From a bacterium SCSIO 12696 (GTDB lineage: Bacteria; Pseudomonadota; Gammaproteobacteria; Pseudomonadales; Porticoccaceae): a stretch of 64,000 nucleotides of DNA. The notes under the pieces are model-generated. The model was not told where the DNA came from, made no database searches, and worked only from the letters and a program-made list of their open reading frames with translations. Below are positions 26,250-34,727 of this stretch, in pieces (position 1 is the first letter of the stretch; every line of letters starts with the position of its first letter). The translations under genes and the position numbers were made by a program. Where the stretch lies: NCBI GenBank assembly GCA_024397955.1, contig CP073744.1, forward strand, positions 1,984,001 to 2,048,000. Direction: 5' to 3'.

Positions 26250-27833
26250 ATGATGAAAAAAACCATTACCCTCCTATTAAGCTGCTTGCTAATCAGCGCC
26301 TGCTCTCAGGAAAGCCAGACGCCAACGCTTCTGGAAGTAGACACACTGATCGTCAACGGGCTGGTGTATTCCGGTGATATTGCTGACCCTCAAACCCTGG
26401 CAGTGGGTATTACCGATGACACCATTGTGTTCGTTGGCGACACAACCAGTCAGGCCGTTATTGCTCAACAAACCATTGATGCCGACGGAATGATGGTATT
26501 GCCAGGATTTATCGACCCACACACCCACTCTGCCGGCGACCTGAAAAGCACCGACAGAAACGCCAATCTTAACTACCTGACTCAAGGTGTGACCACGGTT
26601 TTTAACGGCAATGATGGGGGCGGCAGCGCTGATATTGCAGCGCAATTCGGCCTTATGGAAAAACAGGGAATCGGCACCAATGTAGCGCTGTTTGTGGGTC
26701 ATGGCGATATCCGCGAACAAGTGATGGGGCGAGATAACCGCGATCCCACACCGGAAGAGATGGAAAGCATGAAAGCCCTGGTTGACAGCGCTATGGACGA
26801 GGGTGCATTGGGTTTATCGACCGGGCTGTTTTACGTGCCCGACACCTATTCCACAACCGCAGAAGTGGTGGAACTTGCCAAAGTAGCTGCCGCTAAAGGC
26901 GGTATTTACGAAAGCCATATTCGCGATGAAAGCAACTACAACATTGGCGTTAAAGCCGCTATTGCAGAGCTATTGCAGATTGGCCGCGAAGCGAAGATTC
27001 CGGTTCATATCGCCCACATCAAAGCGCTGGGAGTTGATGTCTGGGGCCAAAGCGCTGACATTATCAAGATGGTCGAAGAAGCCCAACAGAATGGGCAGGC
27101 AGTTACTGCAGACCAATACCCATGGCGCGCATCCGGCACCGGATTGCACAAGGCAACTGTACCAAGCTGGGCTTTGGCCGGTAGCGAAGCAGAAATCCAA
27201 GCTCGCTTTAAAAACCCTGAATTGATGCCTGAAATACGCGCGGCGATGACGGAAAACATACGCCGGCGGGGCGGGCCCGATTCATTACTTATCGTGACCG
27301 CGCTGGATGAAGCATTGCTGGGTAAAACAATCGCCGACCTATCCAAACAGTGGAGCTTGGACCCAGTGGATACCGTACTGAAAGTATTGGCGCTGGGCGT
27401 GAATAACGGTGGTGCTCGGGTGGCTTCGTTTAATATGAGCCCTGACGATATCGCAAATTTTATGGTGCAACCCTGGGTAATGACCTCATCGGACGGCACT
27501 AACGGCCACCCCCGCAAGTACGCCAGCTTTCCCACTAAATACCGTCACTACGTATTGGAAAAGTCTTTAATGGACGTTCCCACTTTTGTGCACCGCAGCT
27601 CGGCTCAAGTGGCAGAAACCTTTGGCATTAAAAATCGGGGTTACATCAAGCCTGGCTATTTTGCCGATATTTCAATTATTGACAGCGAACAATTTAAACC
27701 GGCTGCAACTTTTCGGGAATGGAATCAATTAACCCCTGGAGTTATCCATCAATGGGTTAATGGCGTTCAGGTTATCAACAATGGCGAGTATACCGGCGCC
27801 CTGCCCGGGCGTGGCCTGCGCAAAGGCCTATAG
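26250..27833 (+). CDS. N-acyl-D-amino-acid deacylase-like amidohydrolase, lipoprotein
   Basis: A 527-residue enzyme of the D-aminoacylase/amidohydrolase family. The N-terminus MMKKTITLLLSCLLISAC is a lipoprotein signal with the modified Cys at residue 18, so it is membrane-anchored in the periplasm. Metal-site pieces are GFIDPHTHSAGDL (HxH), a Cys-free active site with HIRDESNYN, and HIAHIKALG. Family members release D-amino acids or split related amides and hydantoin-like rings. ATG 26250 is chosen because the longer reading frame would bury the signal sequence. It lies among M20, creatininase and TonB receptor genes. Confidence 0.9.
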   Translation: MMKKTITLLLSCLLISACSQESQTPTLLEVDTLIVNGLVYSGDIADPQTLAVGITDDTIVFVGDTTSQAVIAQQTIDADGMMVLPGFIDPHTHSAGDLKSTDRNANLNYLTQGVTTVFNGNDGGGSADIAAQFGLMEKQGIGTNVALFVGHGDIREQVMGRDNRDPTPEEMESMKALVDSAMDEGALGLSTGLFYVPDTYSTTAEVVELAKVAAAKGGIYESHIRDESNYNIGVKAAIAELLQIGREAKIPVHIAHIKALGVDVWGQSADIIKMVEEAQQNGQAVTADQYPWRASGTGLHKATVPSWALAGSEAEIQARFKNPELMPEIRAAMTENIRRRGGPDSLLIVTALDEALLGKTIADLSKQWSLDPVDTVLKVLALGVNNGGARVASFNMSPDDIANFMVQPWVMTSSDGTNGHPRKYASFPTKYRHYVLEKSLMDVPTFVHRSSAQVAETFGIKNRGYIKPGYFADISIIDSEQFKPAATFREWNQLTPGVIHQWVNGVQVINNGEYTGALPGRGLRKGL

Positions 27834-27906
27834 AGGAAAATTGATCGAGAGCAGAACGTTGGTTATTTGCTAAGTATTGTGTTCAAAAAAAACGGAGGGA
27901 AAAACG

Positions 27907-29343
27907 ATGAGACATCGCTGGTTTTTACTAAGCTCACTATGGCTGTTTGCTTTAAGCCACACCTCAGCTGTCGCTGACGATGGCACCGACGAGTTGCTGA
28001 CCTGGATGGATAGCCGCTATGAACAAACTGCCCATGCAGCGCGCTCTATCTGGGAATTCGCCGAGCTTGGCTACCTGGAAGACAAAAGCTCGGCTCTGTT
28101 GCAGGGCCAATTGCGTGACGCCGGCTTTGCTATCGAACGAGGAGTCGCCGGCATTCCCACATCCTTTATCGCCAGTTACGGCAGCAAAGGCCCCATAATT
28201 GCCATCCTGGCAGAGTTCGATGCTCTGCCGGGTTTAAACCAGGATTCTGTGGCCCATCGCAGTTTGATTGAAGGCAAACATGCGGCCCATGGCTGCGGTC
28301 ATAACCTGTTTGGCGCAGGCTCCGTGAGCGCAGCCATCGCCGTAAAACGTTGGCTGGAAAGCACCGGGCGCCCCGGTGTGATTCGCCTTTACGGCACACC
28401 GGCAGAGGAAGGCGGTAGTGGCAAAGTGTATATGGTGCGCGAGGGACTATTTGAGGATGTGGATTTTGCCATTCACTGGCACCCCGGTAGCAGCAACAAC
28501 GCCGATGCGCGCAGCTCGCTGGCCAACCGCTCTGCCAAGTTCCGTTTTCACGGTCGCTCAGCCCACGCTTCGGGCTCGCCACACAAAGCCCGGTCTGCCT
28601 TGGACGGTGTTGAAGCTTTTAATCATATGGTGAACCTGATGCGTGAGCACGTGCCTCAGGAAACCCGCATTCATTACGTAATTACCAAAGGGGGTTTAGC
28701 GCCCAACGTCGTGCCGGACTTCGCCGAAGTTTTTTATTACGTACGTCACCCGGAATCTGAGACATTGAAACAATTGTGGACACGGGTTGAGGCCGCCGCT
28801 CAAGGCGCAGCTCAGGGTACTGGGACTCAAGTGGAATGGGAGATTATCCACGGCAACCATCCGTTGCTTCCGGTTGAAGCACTATCCAAAGCCGCACACA
28901 AACACCTGACCCGAGTAGGAGGCATAACCTACGATAAAGAGGAGCGCCAGTTTGCTGAGCAAATTTACGCCACTCTGGACAGCCCAAGGCTGGCACTGGG
29001 CAGTGAACAGGAAATACAACCCTACCAATTGAAACGTGGTGGCGGCTCTACCGATGTTGGCGATGTCAGTATGGTGGTGCCCACTGTACGCCTGTCTACC
29101 GCTACTTACGTTCCCGGTACATCGTCCCACAGCTGGCAATCCGCTGCTGCTGCGGGCATGTCTATTGGCTTTAAAGGAGCACACAATGCCGCCAAGGCAA
29201 TGACATTAACAGCCATTGAGCTCTATCAGAACCAAGCATTGCGAACAGCGGCGCGTAACGAATTTGATGAACGCCGCGGCCCTAACTTCAAGTATGAGGC
29301 CCTGCTAGGAGATCGCGAACCGCCTTTGGACTATCGAAAATAA
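27907..29343 (+). CDS. Exported M20-family amidohydrolase (AbgB-like)
   Basis: A 478-residue M20D-type metalloenzyme with a signal peptide (to about residue 24, SAVADD). Metal and catalytic motifs are AEFDALPGL, HGCGHNLFGAGS, PAEEGGSGKVYM and FAIHWHPGS; the insertion NRSAKFRFHGRSAHASGSPHKARSALDGVEAFNHM is the dimerisation domain. AbgB-type relatives cut the amide of p-aminobenzoyl-glutamate, and other members cut N-acyl amino acids or indole-3-acetyl-amino acids. GGAGGG lies 7 nt before ATG 27907. It is 73 nt after the deacylase gene, likely in one unit. Being exported is unusual for AbgB-like enzymes. Confidence 0.9.
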   Translation: MRHRWFLLSSLWLFALSHTSAVADDGTDELLTWMDSRYEQTAHAARSIWEFAELGYLEDKSSALLQGQLRDAGFAIERGVAGIPTSFIASYGSKGPIIAILAEFDALPGLNQDSVAHRSLIEGKHAAHGCGHNLFGAGSVSAAIAVKRWLESTGRPGVIRLYGTPAEEGGSGKVYMVREGLFEDVDFAIHWHPGSSNNADARSSLANRSAKFRFHGRSAHASGSPHKARSALDGVEAFNHMVNLMREHVPQETRIHYVITKGGLAPNVVPDFAEVFYYVRHPESETLKQLWTRVEAAAQGAAQGTGTQVEWEIIHGNHPLLPVEALSKAAHKHLTRVGGITYDKEERQFAEQIYATLDSPRLALGSEQEIQPYQLKRGGGSTDVGDVSMVVPTVRLSTATYVPGTSSHSWQSAAAAGMSIGFKGAHNAAKAMTLTAIELYQNQALRTAARNEFDERRGPNFKYEALLGDREPPLDYRK

Positions 29344-29353
29344 TTCCCACCAC

Positions 29354-29384
29354 GTAGGGTCTCTCTGCCTAATAGAGGCCCTAC
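29354..29384 (+). terminator. Hairpin, probable terminator after the M20 gene
   Basis: GTAGGGTCTCT (29354-29364) pairs with AGAGGCCCTAC (29374-29384) with one mismatch; TTTC follows. The stop codon is 8 nt upstream. Confidence 0.65.
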
Positions 29385-29458
29385 TTTCAGCTCCATTTCA
29401 CTCCCACCATAGCCACCTCTTATACCCAGCCTAAAAAATTGAATAAATCTTATTGTTA

Positions 29459-29483
29459 AGGTTTTTTTACACTCTATTCGTCT
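29459..29483 (+). promoter_or_regulatory. Probable ECF promoter of the third TonB receptor gene
   Basis: AGGTTTTT (29459-29466), 12 nt, CGTCT (29479-29483), preceded by GTTA as at 32773. It lies 95 nt before the ATG at 29578. Confidence 0.58.
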
Positions 29484-29577
29484 GGTTTATGGATGCCTTA
29501 ATTGCTTGGCACGTTAACCAGCTGCCAATTTATTGGTATTCGTAGTTCTAATAAGTAAATTCACAACGAGGTGGGAT

Positions 29578-32500
29578 ATGTTCAAGAAGCAAAAGCTTTC
29601 TGTAGCCATTGCAGTAGCAGGGAGCAGCTTGCTGCTGTCAAATACAGCAATAGCCGAAGAAAACGAAGAAGCAGTCGTTGACGAGGAAATCGTCGCTGTC
29701 GGCACACAAATTAAGGGCGCGAATATTGAAGGTACGCTGCCTGTTACTGTACTCAGCGCGGAGCAATTAGACAGCTCCGGTATTGCAACCGGTGAAGAGC
29801 TACTGCGTTCGATCCCTCAAATTGGTTCTATCGGCTTCGGTAACTCAAGGGCCGGTTCCGTGGGTGTGAACACCGCTCGCGGTGATGTGTCTTCTTTTAA
29901 CCTGCGCAGTATTGGTGAAGGCAACACCCTGGTGCTGATCAATGGCCGCCGTATGGTGTTACACCCAATTTCACAAACCAGCCGTTTCGACTCCGGCATT
30001 CCTATTGTTTCATCGAACGCTAACACGTTGCCTGTGGCCGCACTTGAGCGTGTTGAAGTACTTCGCGATGGTGCTGGTGCCTTGTATGGCGCAGACGCGG
30101 TTGCCGGTGTGATTAACTACCAGGTTAAAGACGATTACGAAGGCTCAGAGGTTACCATTCGTTACGGCGCTGAAGATGGCACTGGTCGACAGGATATTAC
30201 CTTAAGCGGCGCTGCAGGTTTTTCATTCAATGACGGCAGAACAAACCTTGTTTTATCCGGCAGCTATGCCGATAGAACTGGCGTAAATTCCGGCGAATAC
30301 GACTTCACTCGTGACCAGGACTTGCGCTCAAGAGCCCCTGAAGGCTTTGCTACAACTGCCTTTGACAATCGTACCGGCAGTGAAGCTCATGCCAATGTGG
30401 TGTTTGGTGGCGGAGTAGGACGCTTTCACTTGCGTCCTACCAACTTAATTGGCGACGATGGCGTCAGCATTGTTGAAGACTCGAGCGAATGTGGCGGTCG
30501 CGGCCTGGCACCAGGCTCTACCATTTTTACCGGCCCCGGCAGCCAAAGCCTATGTCTGGATGGCGGAGGCCAAAACCGCGCCCTGCGCACTAACCGTAAT
30601 GAAAACCGTACACTGGTTCCAGACGTCAAACGCTTTAATGTTTTCGCCAAGCTGACTCATGAACTGGAAAGCGGTGCCGAGCTATACGGTGAGTTCTCTT
30701 ACTACGATTCCGAAGCACGGCGTGAGCGTGAGCAAGGTGGCCCCCTGTCTACCGGTGAAGTATTTGTTTCAGCGGACTACTTTTTCAATCCCTTTGGCCC
30801 CACCACATTGGCTGACGGCAGTGTAAACCCCAACCGTATTCCAGGGTTGGATACTTCCATTGTTCCCGAAGCAGGTGTTGGCTTTCAGCTGGATACCATT
30901 CAACTGTCTGACGTAGGCAACCGCAGAGCTGAAGTAAATGGCGAAAGCTACCGTTTCCTGGCGGGTATTACCGGTGACTGGGGCAACTGGAACTACGACA
31001 CCGCTGTTCTTTACAGTGAAGCGGACGTAAACGATACCACCAGCAATCGTGTTGATACTACACTGTTCCAGGCCCAGCTGAATAACACACCCGGAGCGTA
31101 CAATATTTTCTCTGGGCTGAACCCAGCAGACGCAGGCAGCTTAGTCGACCTGACGCCTAATCCACAAAGCGCGATTGACCCATTCCTTACCAGTGTAACC
31201 CGTGAAGCCAAGACTACTTTGAGCTTGGTGGATTTCCGTTTATCCAACCCATCTGTGTTTTCATTGCCTGCCGGCGATGCAGCACTGGGCCTTGGTGTTG
31301 AGTATCGGGAAGAGGATCTTGTTGAGGACAACTCGGCCAACCTGGACGGTTCAGCACCTTTCGTCGACACACTGGGGCCCAATGGCACTGTAATCAACCC
31401 TTCTAATGTTATTGGCAGTAGCCAGCGTTTGGATTTCGCCGGTGAGCGCGATGTGTTTTCCGCTTACGCAGAGCTGATTTTGCCCATTGCCAGAGACCTT
31501 CCTGGCGCAAACAGCATTGATGTACAGCTGGCGGCGCGATACGAAGATTTCAGTGATTTTGGCAATATTACAACACCAAAAATTGCAATTTCCTGGTATC
31601 CGGTTGAATGGCTGCAATTCCGAGCTGCGTTCTCAGAGGGCTTCCGAGCACCGAACCTGGTACAAACCAACAACCCACAGAGCACCGTTTCTACTTCGAC
31701 GGAAGACTTTGCACTGGGTGAACTACTGGGCACCGGTGACCTGTCCGACAGCGGTTTGGACGCCACAACCACCGTTGAGGTGCGTGGTGGTAACCCCAAT
31801 CTGGAAGCAGAAGACAGTGAAAATACCAGCTTTGGTTTCGTACTGACGCCTCTCGAAGGCCTCACAGTTACCGTAGATTACTGGGAAATCGAAACTGACG
31901 GTACCGTAGGTAGCTTTAACGACGAGAACCAATCTCGCCTGGATGCATTGCTGCGCCGCTCTGGAGGTTCTAACCCCAATGTAATTCGCGCAGCACCTTC
32001 TGCAGAAAACCCAATCGGTGAAATTCAACAGGTTAACAGTATCTTTGAAAACCTGAATACACGCTCAGTGTCGGGTATTGACTTCAGTGCATTCTATAAT
32101 TTCGATACTTCAATCGGGAGCTTTGATCTGCAGCTGAATGTTGCTCAATTGGATGAATTTAGCCAAGAGCCAGGCGGCCAAGCTGGCCTGTTGTTGGCAG
32201 CAGGTGCTACTCCAGAATCTGTTGGTGTTGAAGACAGGGTCGGTCTTGAAGGCTTCCCGGAATACCGACTCACCGGTACTGTAACCTGGAACAGCAATGA
32301 CGATCTGTGGGGCGCATCACTGTTTCTACGTCATATTGACAGTGTGATTGACCCCAATATCGTCGTCGATGATGTACCTTTTGAAATTGACTCGTACACG
32401 ACTGCCAACCTCTCTTTGGTAAGGCGCGATATTTTTGGTGAAAACAGCTCGCTGCGTCTGTCTGTTAACAACATAACGGATGAAGAACCACCACTTGCCG

Positions 32501-32589
32501 ACCAAGCCTTTGGCTTTGATGCAGAAATGCATTCAAGCCGTGGACGCTATGTGGCTCTTACCTTTAAGAGATCGTTTGGCGCCAATTAA
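29578..32589 (+). CDS. TonB-dependent receptor (third, distinct subtype)
   Basis: A 1003-residue outer-membrane receptor with a signal peptide (to about residue 26, AIAEEN) and a short N-terminus without STN domain. TonB-box-like VDEEIVAVGTQIKGANIEG is followed by the plug (FNLRSIGEGNTLVLINGRRM, DGAGALYGADAVAGVINYQVK) and a long barrel ending YVALTFKRSFGAN. It belongs to a different subgroup from the two receptors at 14898 and 18247 (ASI/NTLP and ATGEELLRSIPQIG segments). AGGTGGG gives a good ribosome binding site at 8 nt. It lies next to hydrolases and the creatininase pair and shares the ECF-like promoter motif. Confidence 0.95.
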   Translation: MFKKQKLSVAIAVAGSSLLLSNTAIAEENEEAVVDEEIVAVGTQIKGANIEGTLPVTVLSAEQLDSSGIATGEELLRSIPQIGSIGFGNSRAGSVGVNTARGDVSSFNLRSIGEGNTLVLINGRRMVLHPISQTSRFDSGIPIVSSNANTLPVAALERVEVLRDGAGALYGADAVAGVINYQVKDDYEGSEVTIRYGAEDGTGRQDITLSGAAGFSFNDGRTNLVLSGSYADRTGVNSGEYDFTRDQDLRSRAPEGFATTAFDNRTGSEAHANVVFGGGVGRFHLRPTNLIGDDGVSIVEDSSECGGRGLAPGSTIFTGPGSQSLCLDGGGQNRALRTNRNENRTLVPDVKRFNVFAKLTHELESGAELYGEFSYYDSEARREREQGGPLSTGEVFVSADYFFNPFGPTTLADGSVNPNRIPGLDTSIVPEAGVGFQLDTIQLSDVGNRRAEVNGESYRFLAGITGDWGNWNYDTAVLYSEADVNDTTSNRVDTTLFQAQLNNTPGAYNIFSGLNPADAGSLVDLTPNPQSAIDPFLTSVTREAKTTLSLVDFRLSNPSVFSLPAGDAALGLGVEYREEDLVEDNSANLDGSAPFVDTLGPNGTVINPSNVIGSSQRLDFAGERDVFSAYAELILPIARDLPGANSIDVQLAARYEDFSDFGNITTPKIAISWYPVEWLQFRAAFSEGFRAPNLVQTNNPQSTVSTSTEDFALGELLGTGDLSDSGLDATTTVEVRGGNPNLEAEDSENTSFGFVLTPLEGLTVTVDYWEIETDGTVGSFNDENQSRLDALLRRSGGSNPNVIRAAPSAENPIGEIQQVNSIFENLNTRSVSGIDFSAFYNFDTSIGSFDLQLNVAQLDEFSQEPGGQAGLLLAAGATPESVGVEDRVGLEGFPEYRLTGTVTWNSNDDLWGASLFLRHIDSVIDPNIVVDDVPFEIDSYTTANLSLVRRDIFGENSSLRLSVNNITDEEPPLADQAFGFDAEMHSSRGRYVALTFKRSFGAN

Positions 32590-32776
32590 TTTGGTCACAT
32601 AACCTGTGTTGATGCCGGTCGGGATTTGTTAAAACTGTTGAAAGCAGAAAAGCTGAAATACGCTATCTGAATGAACATTTTTTTCAAATTCTGATTCGGC
32701 TGACACACAAAACTAAGTTCCAATTGCTCTATCCCTCGCAGTAACCAAAAAAATTAGAAACCATCAAAAGACGTTA

Positions 32777-32800
32777 AGGTTTTTCCATCCAAACACGTCT
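32777..32800 (+). promoter_or_regulatory. Probable ECF promoter of the creatininase-like gene pair
   Basis: AGGTTTTT (32777-32784), 11 nt, CGTCT (32796-32800), preceded by GTTA. The spacing is one nucleotide shorter than in the three other sites. It lies about 200 nt before the ATG at 33001. Confidence 0.5.
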
Positions 32801-32830
32801 TATCTATAGCCGTAGATGATATGGCTGTCT

Positions 32831-32880
32831 AAGAGCATCGGGAAGGCGTTCCCCCTCGGTACCCCTTCTCGGCTGCTCTT
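32831..32880 (+). other. Imperfect long hairpin in the creatininase leader
   Basis: AAGAGCA (32831-32837) pairs with TGCTCTT (32874-32880), and CGGGAAGG pairs with CCTTCTCG across a small internal loop. It is followed by CTCTTTG. It lies between the ECF-like motif and the gene, so it would be in the transcript leader if that promoter is real. Alternatively it terminates the receptor gene. Confidence 0.35.
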
Positions 32881-33000
32881 CTCTTTGTAATCGTTTACGC
32901 ACCAACTTTATTTGAACCACTCTCGAGCTGTTCAAATATTGAATGTCAATATTGGCAATTTACGCGTTATGTCTTGCTCACTATTTATTAAGGGCTTTTG

Positions 33001-33861
33001 ATGAAAATTTTTCGCCGGTTCCTTTTATGCCTTTGCTACAGCCTACTTTTTTCAAGCCAGGTTGTGGCTGCCGACCTGAGTACCGAAGAAATTTGGGCTT
33101 TAGAGCGCCCTATCCCAGCACACGACACGGTTGTTATGGAAGACATGACCTGGATGGAAGTGCGAGACGCCATAAAATCTGGCAAAACAACGGTGATTAT
33201 TCCCACCGGTGGTGTAGAGCAAAAGGGGCCATACAGTGTTATTGGCCGCCACAATCTCTCCCTAAAAGTAACTACGCAAAAAATTGCCAAAAAATTGGGT
33301 AATGCCCTGGTGGCGCCAGTAGTACCTTTTGTTCCCCAAGGCTCTATTGACCCACCCAGTCGGCACATGCGCTACCCGGGCACCATCAGTGTCAGCGAAG
33401 AAAATTTTGTTAACTTGCTGGTAGATATTGCCAACAGCCTGCGCATGCACCGCTTTGAAAATATTATTCTGCTCGGCGACAACGGTGGCAACCGAAAAGG
33501 ACTCGAAAGAGCTGAGAAAATTCTCACAGAGCAGTGGCAAAACAAGTCTGCTCGGGTACATTATATTCGTGAGTTTTACGATAACCCACGATGGAAGGCT
33601 TGGCTAAAAAGCCGCGGGATTATCGAAGTTTCAGAAGGCCTACATGATGGCTTTCGCGCCAGCTCAGTTATGCTTTTGATCGATCCAATGGCAGCACGCA
33701 TGCCACAGCGTATTGCCGCCGATAAATTTTCCATCAATGGTGTGAGCTTGTTACCAGTTGACAGAACCATCAAGATTGCCAAAGAGTTTGTGGATTACCG
33801 TACGGATATTACTGTAGCGGCGATCCGCAGAGAAACTTCATCGACAGACGAAACCCAGTAA
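33001..33861 (+). CDS. Exported creatininase-fold protein (first of a pair)
   Basis: A 286-residue protein with a signal peptide (cleavage near VVAAD, residue 24). It shows the creatininase-family framework: IIPTGGVEQKGP (67-77), HN (84-85), RYPGTIS (124-130), ILLGDNGGN (156-164). Creatininase relatives hydrolyse cyclic or short amides, including MftE which trims a peptide. In the classical enzyme the metals are held by Glu34, His36, Asp45, His120 and Glu122. Here Glu is kept (73) but the next ligand is Lys75, Asp45 becomes His84 at identical spacing, and His120 becomes Asn161. Activity is therefore uncertain. ATG 33001 replaces an in-frame TTG. Confidence 0.85.
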   Translation: MKIFRRFLLCLCYSLLFSSQVVAADLSTEEIWALERPIPAHDTVVMEDMTWMEVRDAIKSGKTTVIIPTGGVEQKGPYSVIGRHNLSLKVTTQKIAKKLGNALVAPVVPFVPQGSIDPPSRHMRYPGTISVSEENFVNLLVDIANSLRMHRFENIILLGDNGGNRKGLERAEKILTEQWQNKSARVHYIREFYDNPRWKAWLKSRGIIEVSEGLHDGFRASSVMLLIDPMAARMPQRIAADKFSINGVSLLPVDRTIKIAKEFVDYRTDITVAAIRRETSSTDETQ

Positions 33862-33876
33862 AAGAGGCACCTGACT

Positions 33877-34719
33877 ATGAATCGAAAAATCGCTATGTTC
33901 GCAGCGCTGTTTTTTTCGTCAACACTCTACGCCGCAGGTGCTGGCCACACGTTGACAGAGACCCATAAGCAACAGCGTACGGTAGATGCCTACGACACCG
34001 TATTTATTGAAGAAATGACTTGGGTGGAAGTACGCGACGCCATCGCCGAGGGCAAAACCACCGCCATTATCGCGACTGGCGGCGTGGAACAAAACGGTCC
34101 CTTTTTAGCCACTGGCAAGCACAACGTCATTTTGAAAGAAACCACCAATCGCATTGCTCGGCAGCTCGGCAATGCGCTGGTTGCCCCCATCGTGCCCTTT
34201 GTTCCTGAAGGTAACCACGACCCTGTGAGTGGCCACATGCGCTACTCAGGCACGATCAGCCTTAGTCTGGCAACCTATAAGAAATTATTGGAAGAAATTG
34301 CGCTCAGCCTGAAAATTCATGGCTTCGAAAATATTGTGTTCATCGGCGACAGTGGTGGTAACCAAACCGGGATGCAAGAGCTTACTGCCGAGCTAAATCA
34401 GCAATGGAAAAAGGAGAAAACTCAGGTTCACTATATTGCGGAATACTACGACAACCCCCGCTGGTCGAACTGGTTAGAAGCACGCAATATCGTGGAAGAA
34501 AAAGACGGCATTCATCACGATTTTCGTCACACCGCCTTGATGATGCTGGTAGACCCAATGAGTGTGCGCATGCCACAGCGCGTAAACAGCGGTGATTTCT
34601 CAGTGAATGGGGTCAGCCTGCTGCCATTAGAACGCACCTTGAAACTCGCCAACGAGCTCACAGATTACCAAGTGAATATCACTGTCGAGGCAATTAAAAA
34701 CAGCATCGACAAACAATAA
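33877..34719 (+). CDS. Exported creatininase-fold protein (second of a pair)
   Basis: A 280-residue paralogue of the preceding gene, 15 nt downstream, with its own signal peptide (to about residue 21). Shared landmarks are GGVEQNGP (68-75), KHN (81-83), RYSGTIS, FIGDSGGN, EYYDNPRW and the ending of SVNGVSLLPLERTLKLA. The metal positions are again altered: Glu71 is kept, the His becomes Asn73 and the Asp becomes His82. The HHDFRH cluster near residue 210 (HDGFRA in the paralogue) could supply other ligands. A gene duplication with both copies kept suggests two related substrates or a heteromer. Confidence 0.85.
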   Translation: MNRKIAMFAALFFSSTLYAAGAGHTLTETHKQQRTVDAYDTVFIEEMTWVEVRDAIAEGKTTAIIATGGVEQNGPFLATGKHNVILKETTNRIARQLGNALVAPIVPFVPEGNHDPVSGHMRYSGTISLSLATYKKLLEEIALSLKIHGFENIVFIGDSGGNQTGMQELTAELNQQWKKEKTQVHYIAEYYDNPRWSNWLEARNIVEEKDGIHHDFRHTALMMLVDPMSVRMPQRVNSGDFSVNGVSLLPLERTLKLANELTDYQVNITVEAIKNSIDKQ

Positions 34720-34727
34720 TTGCCCTA

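Larger units (their letters stand above)
32590..33000. other. Intergenic region, 411 bp, with promoter-like motif and hairpin
   Basis: No plausible coding frame with ribosome binding site is seen. It contains the ECF-like motif (32777-32800) and a 50-nt imperfect hairpin (32831-32880). The rest is AT-rich and shows nothing recognisable. Confidence 0.6.
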
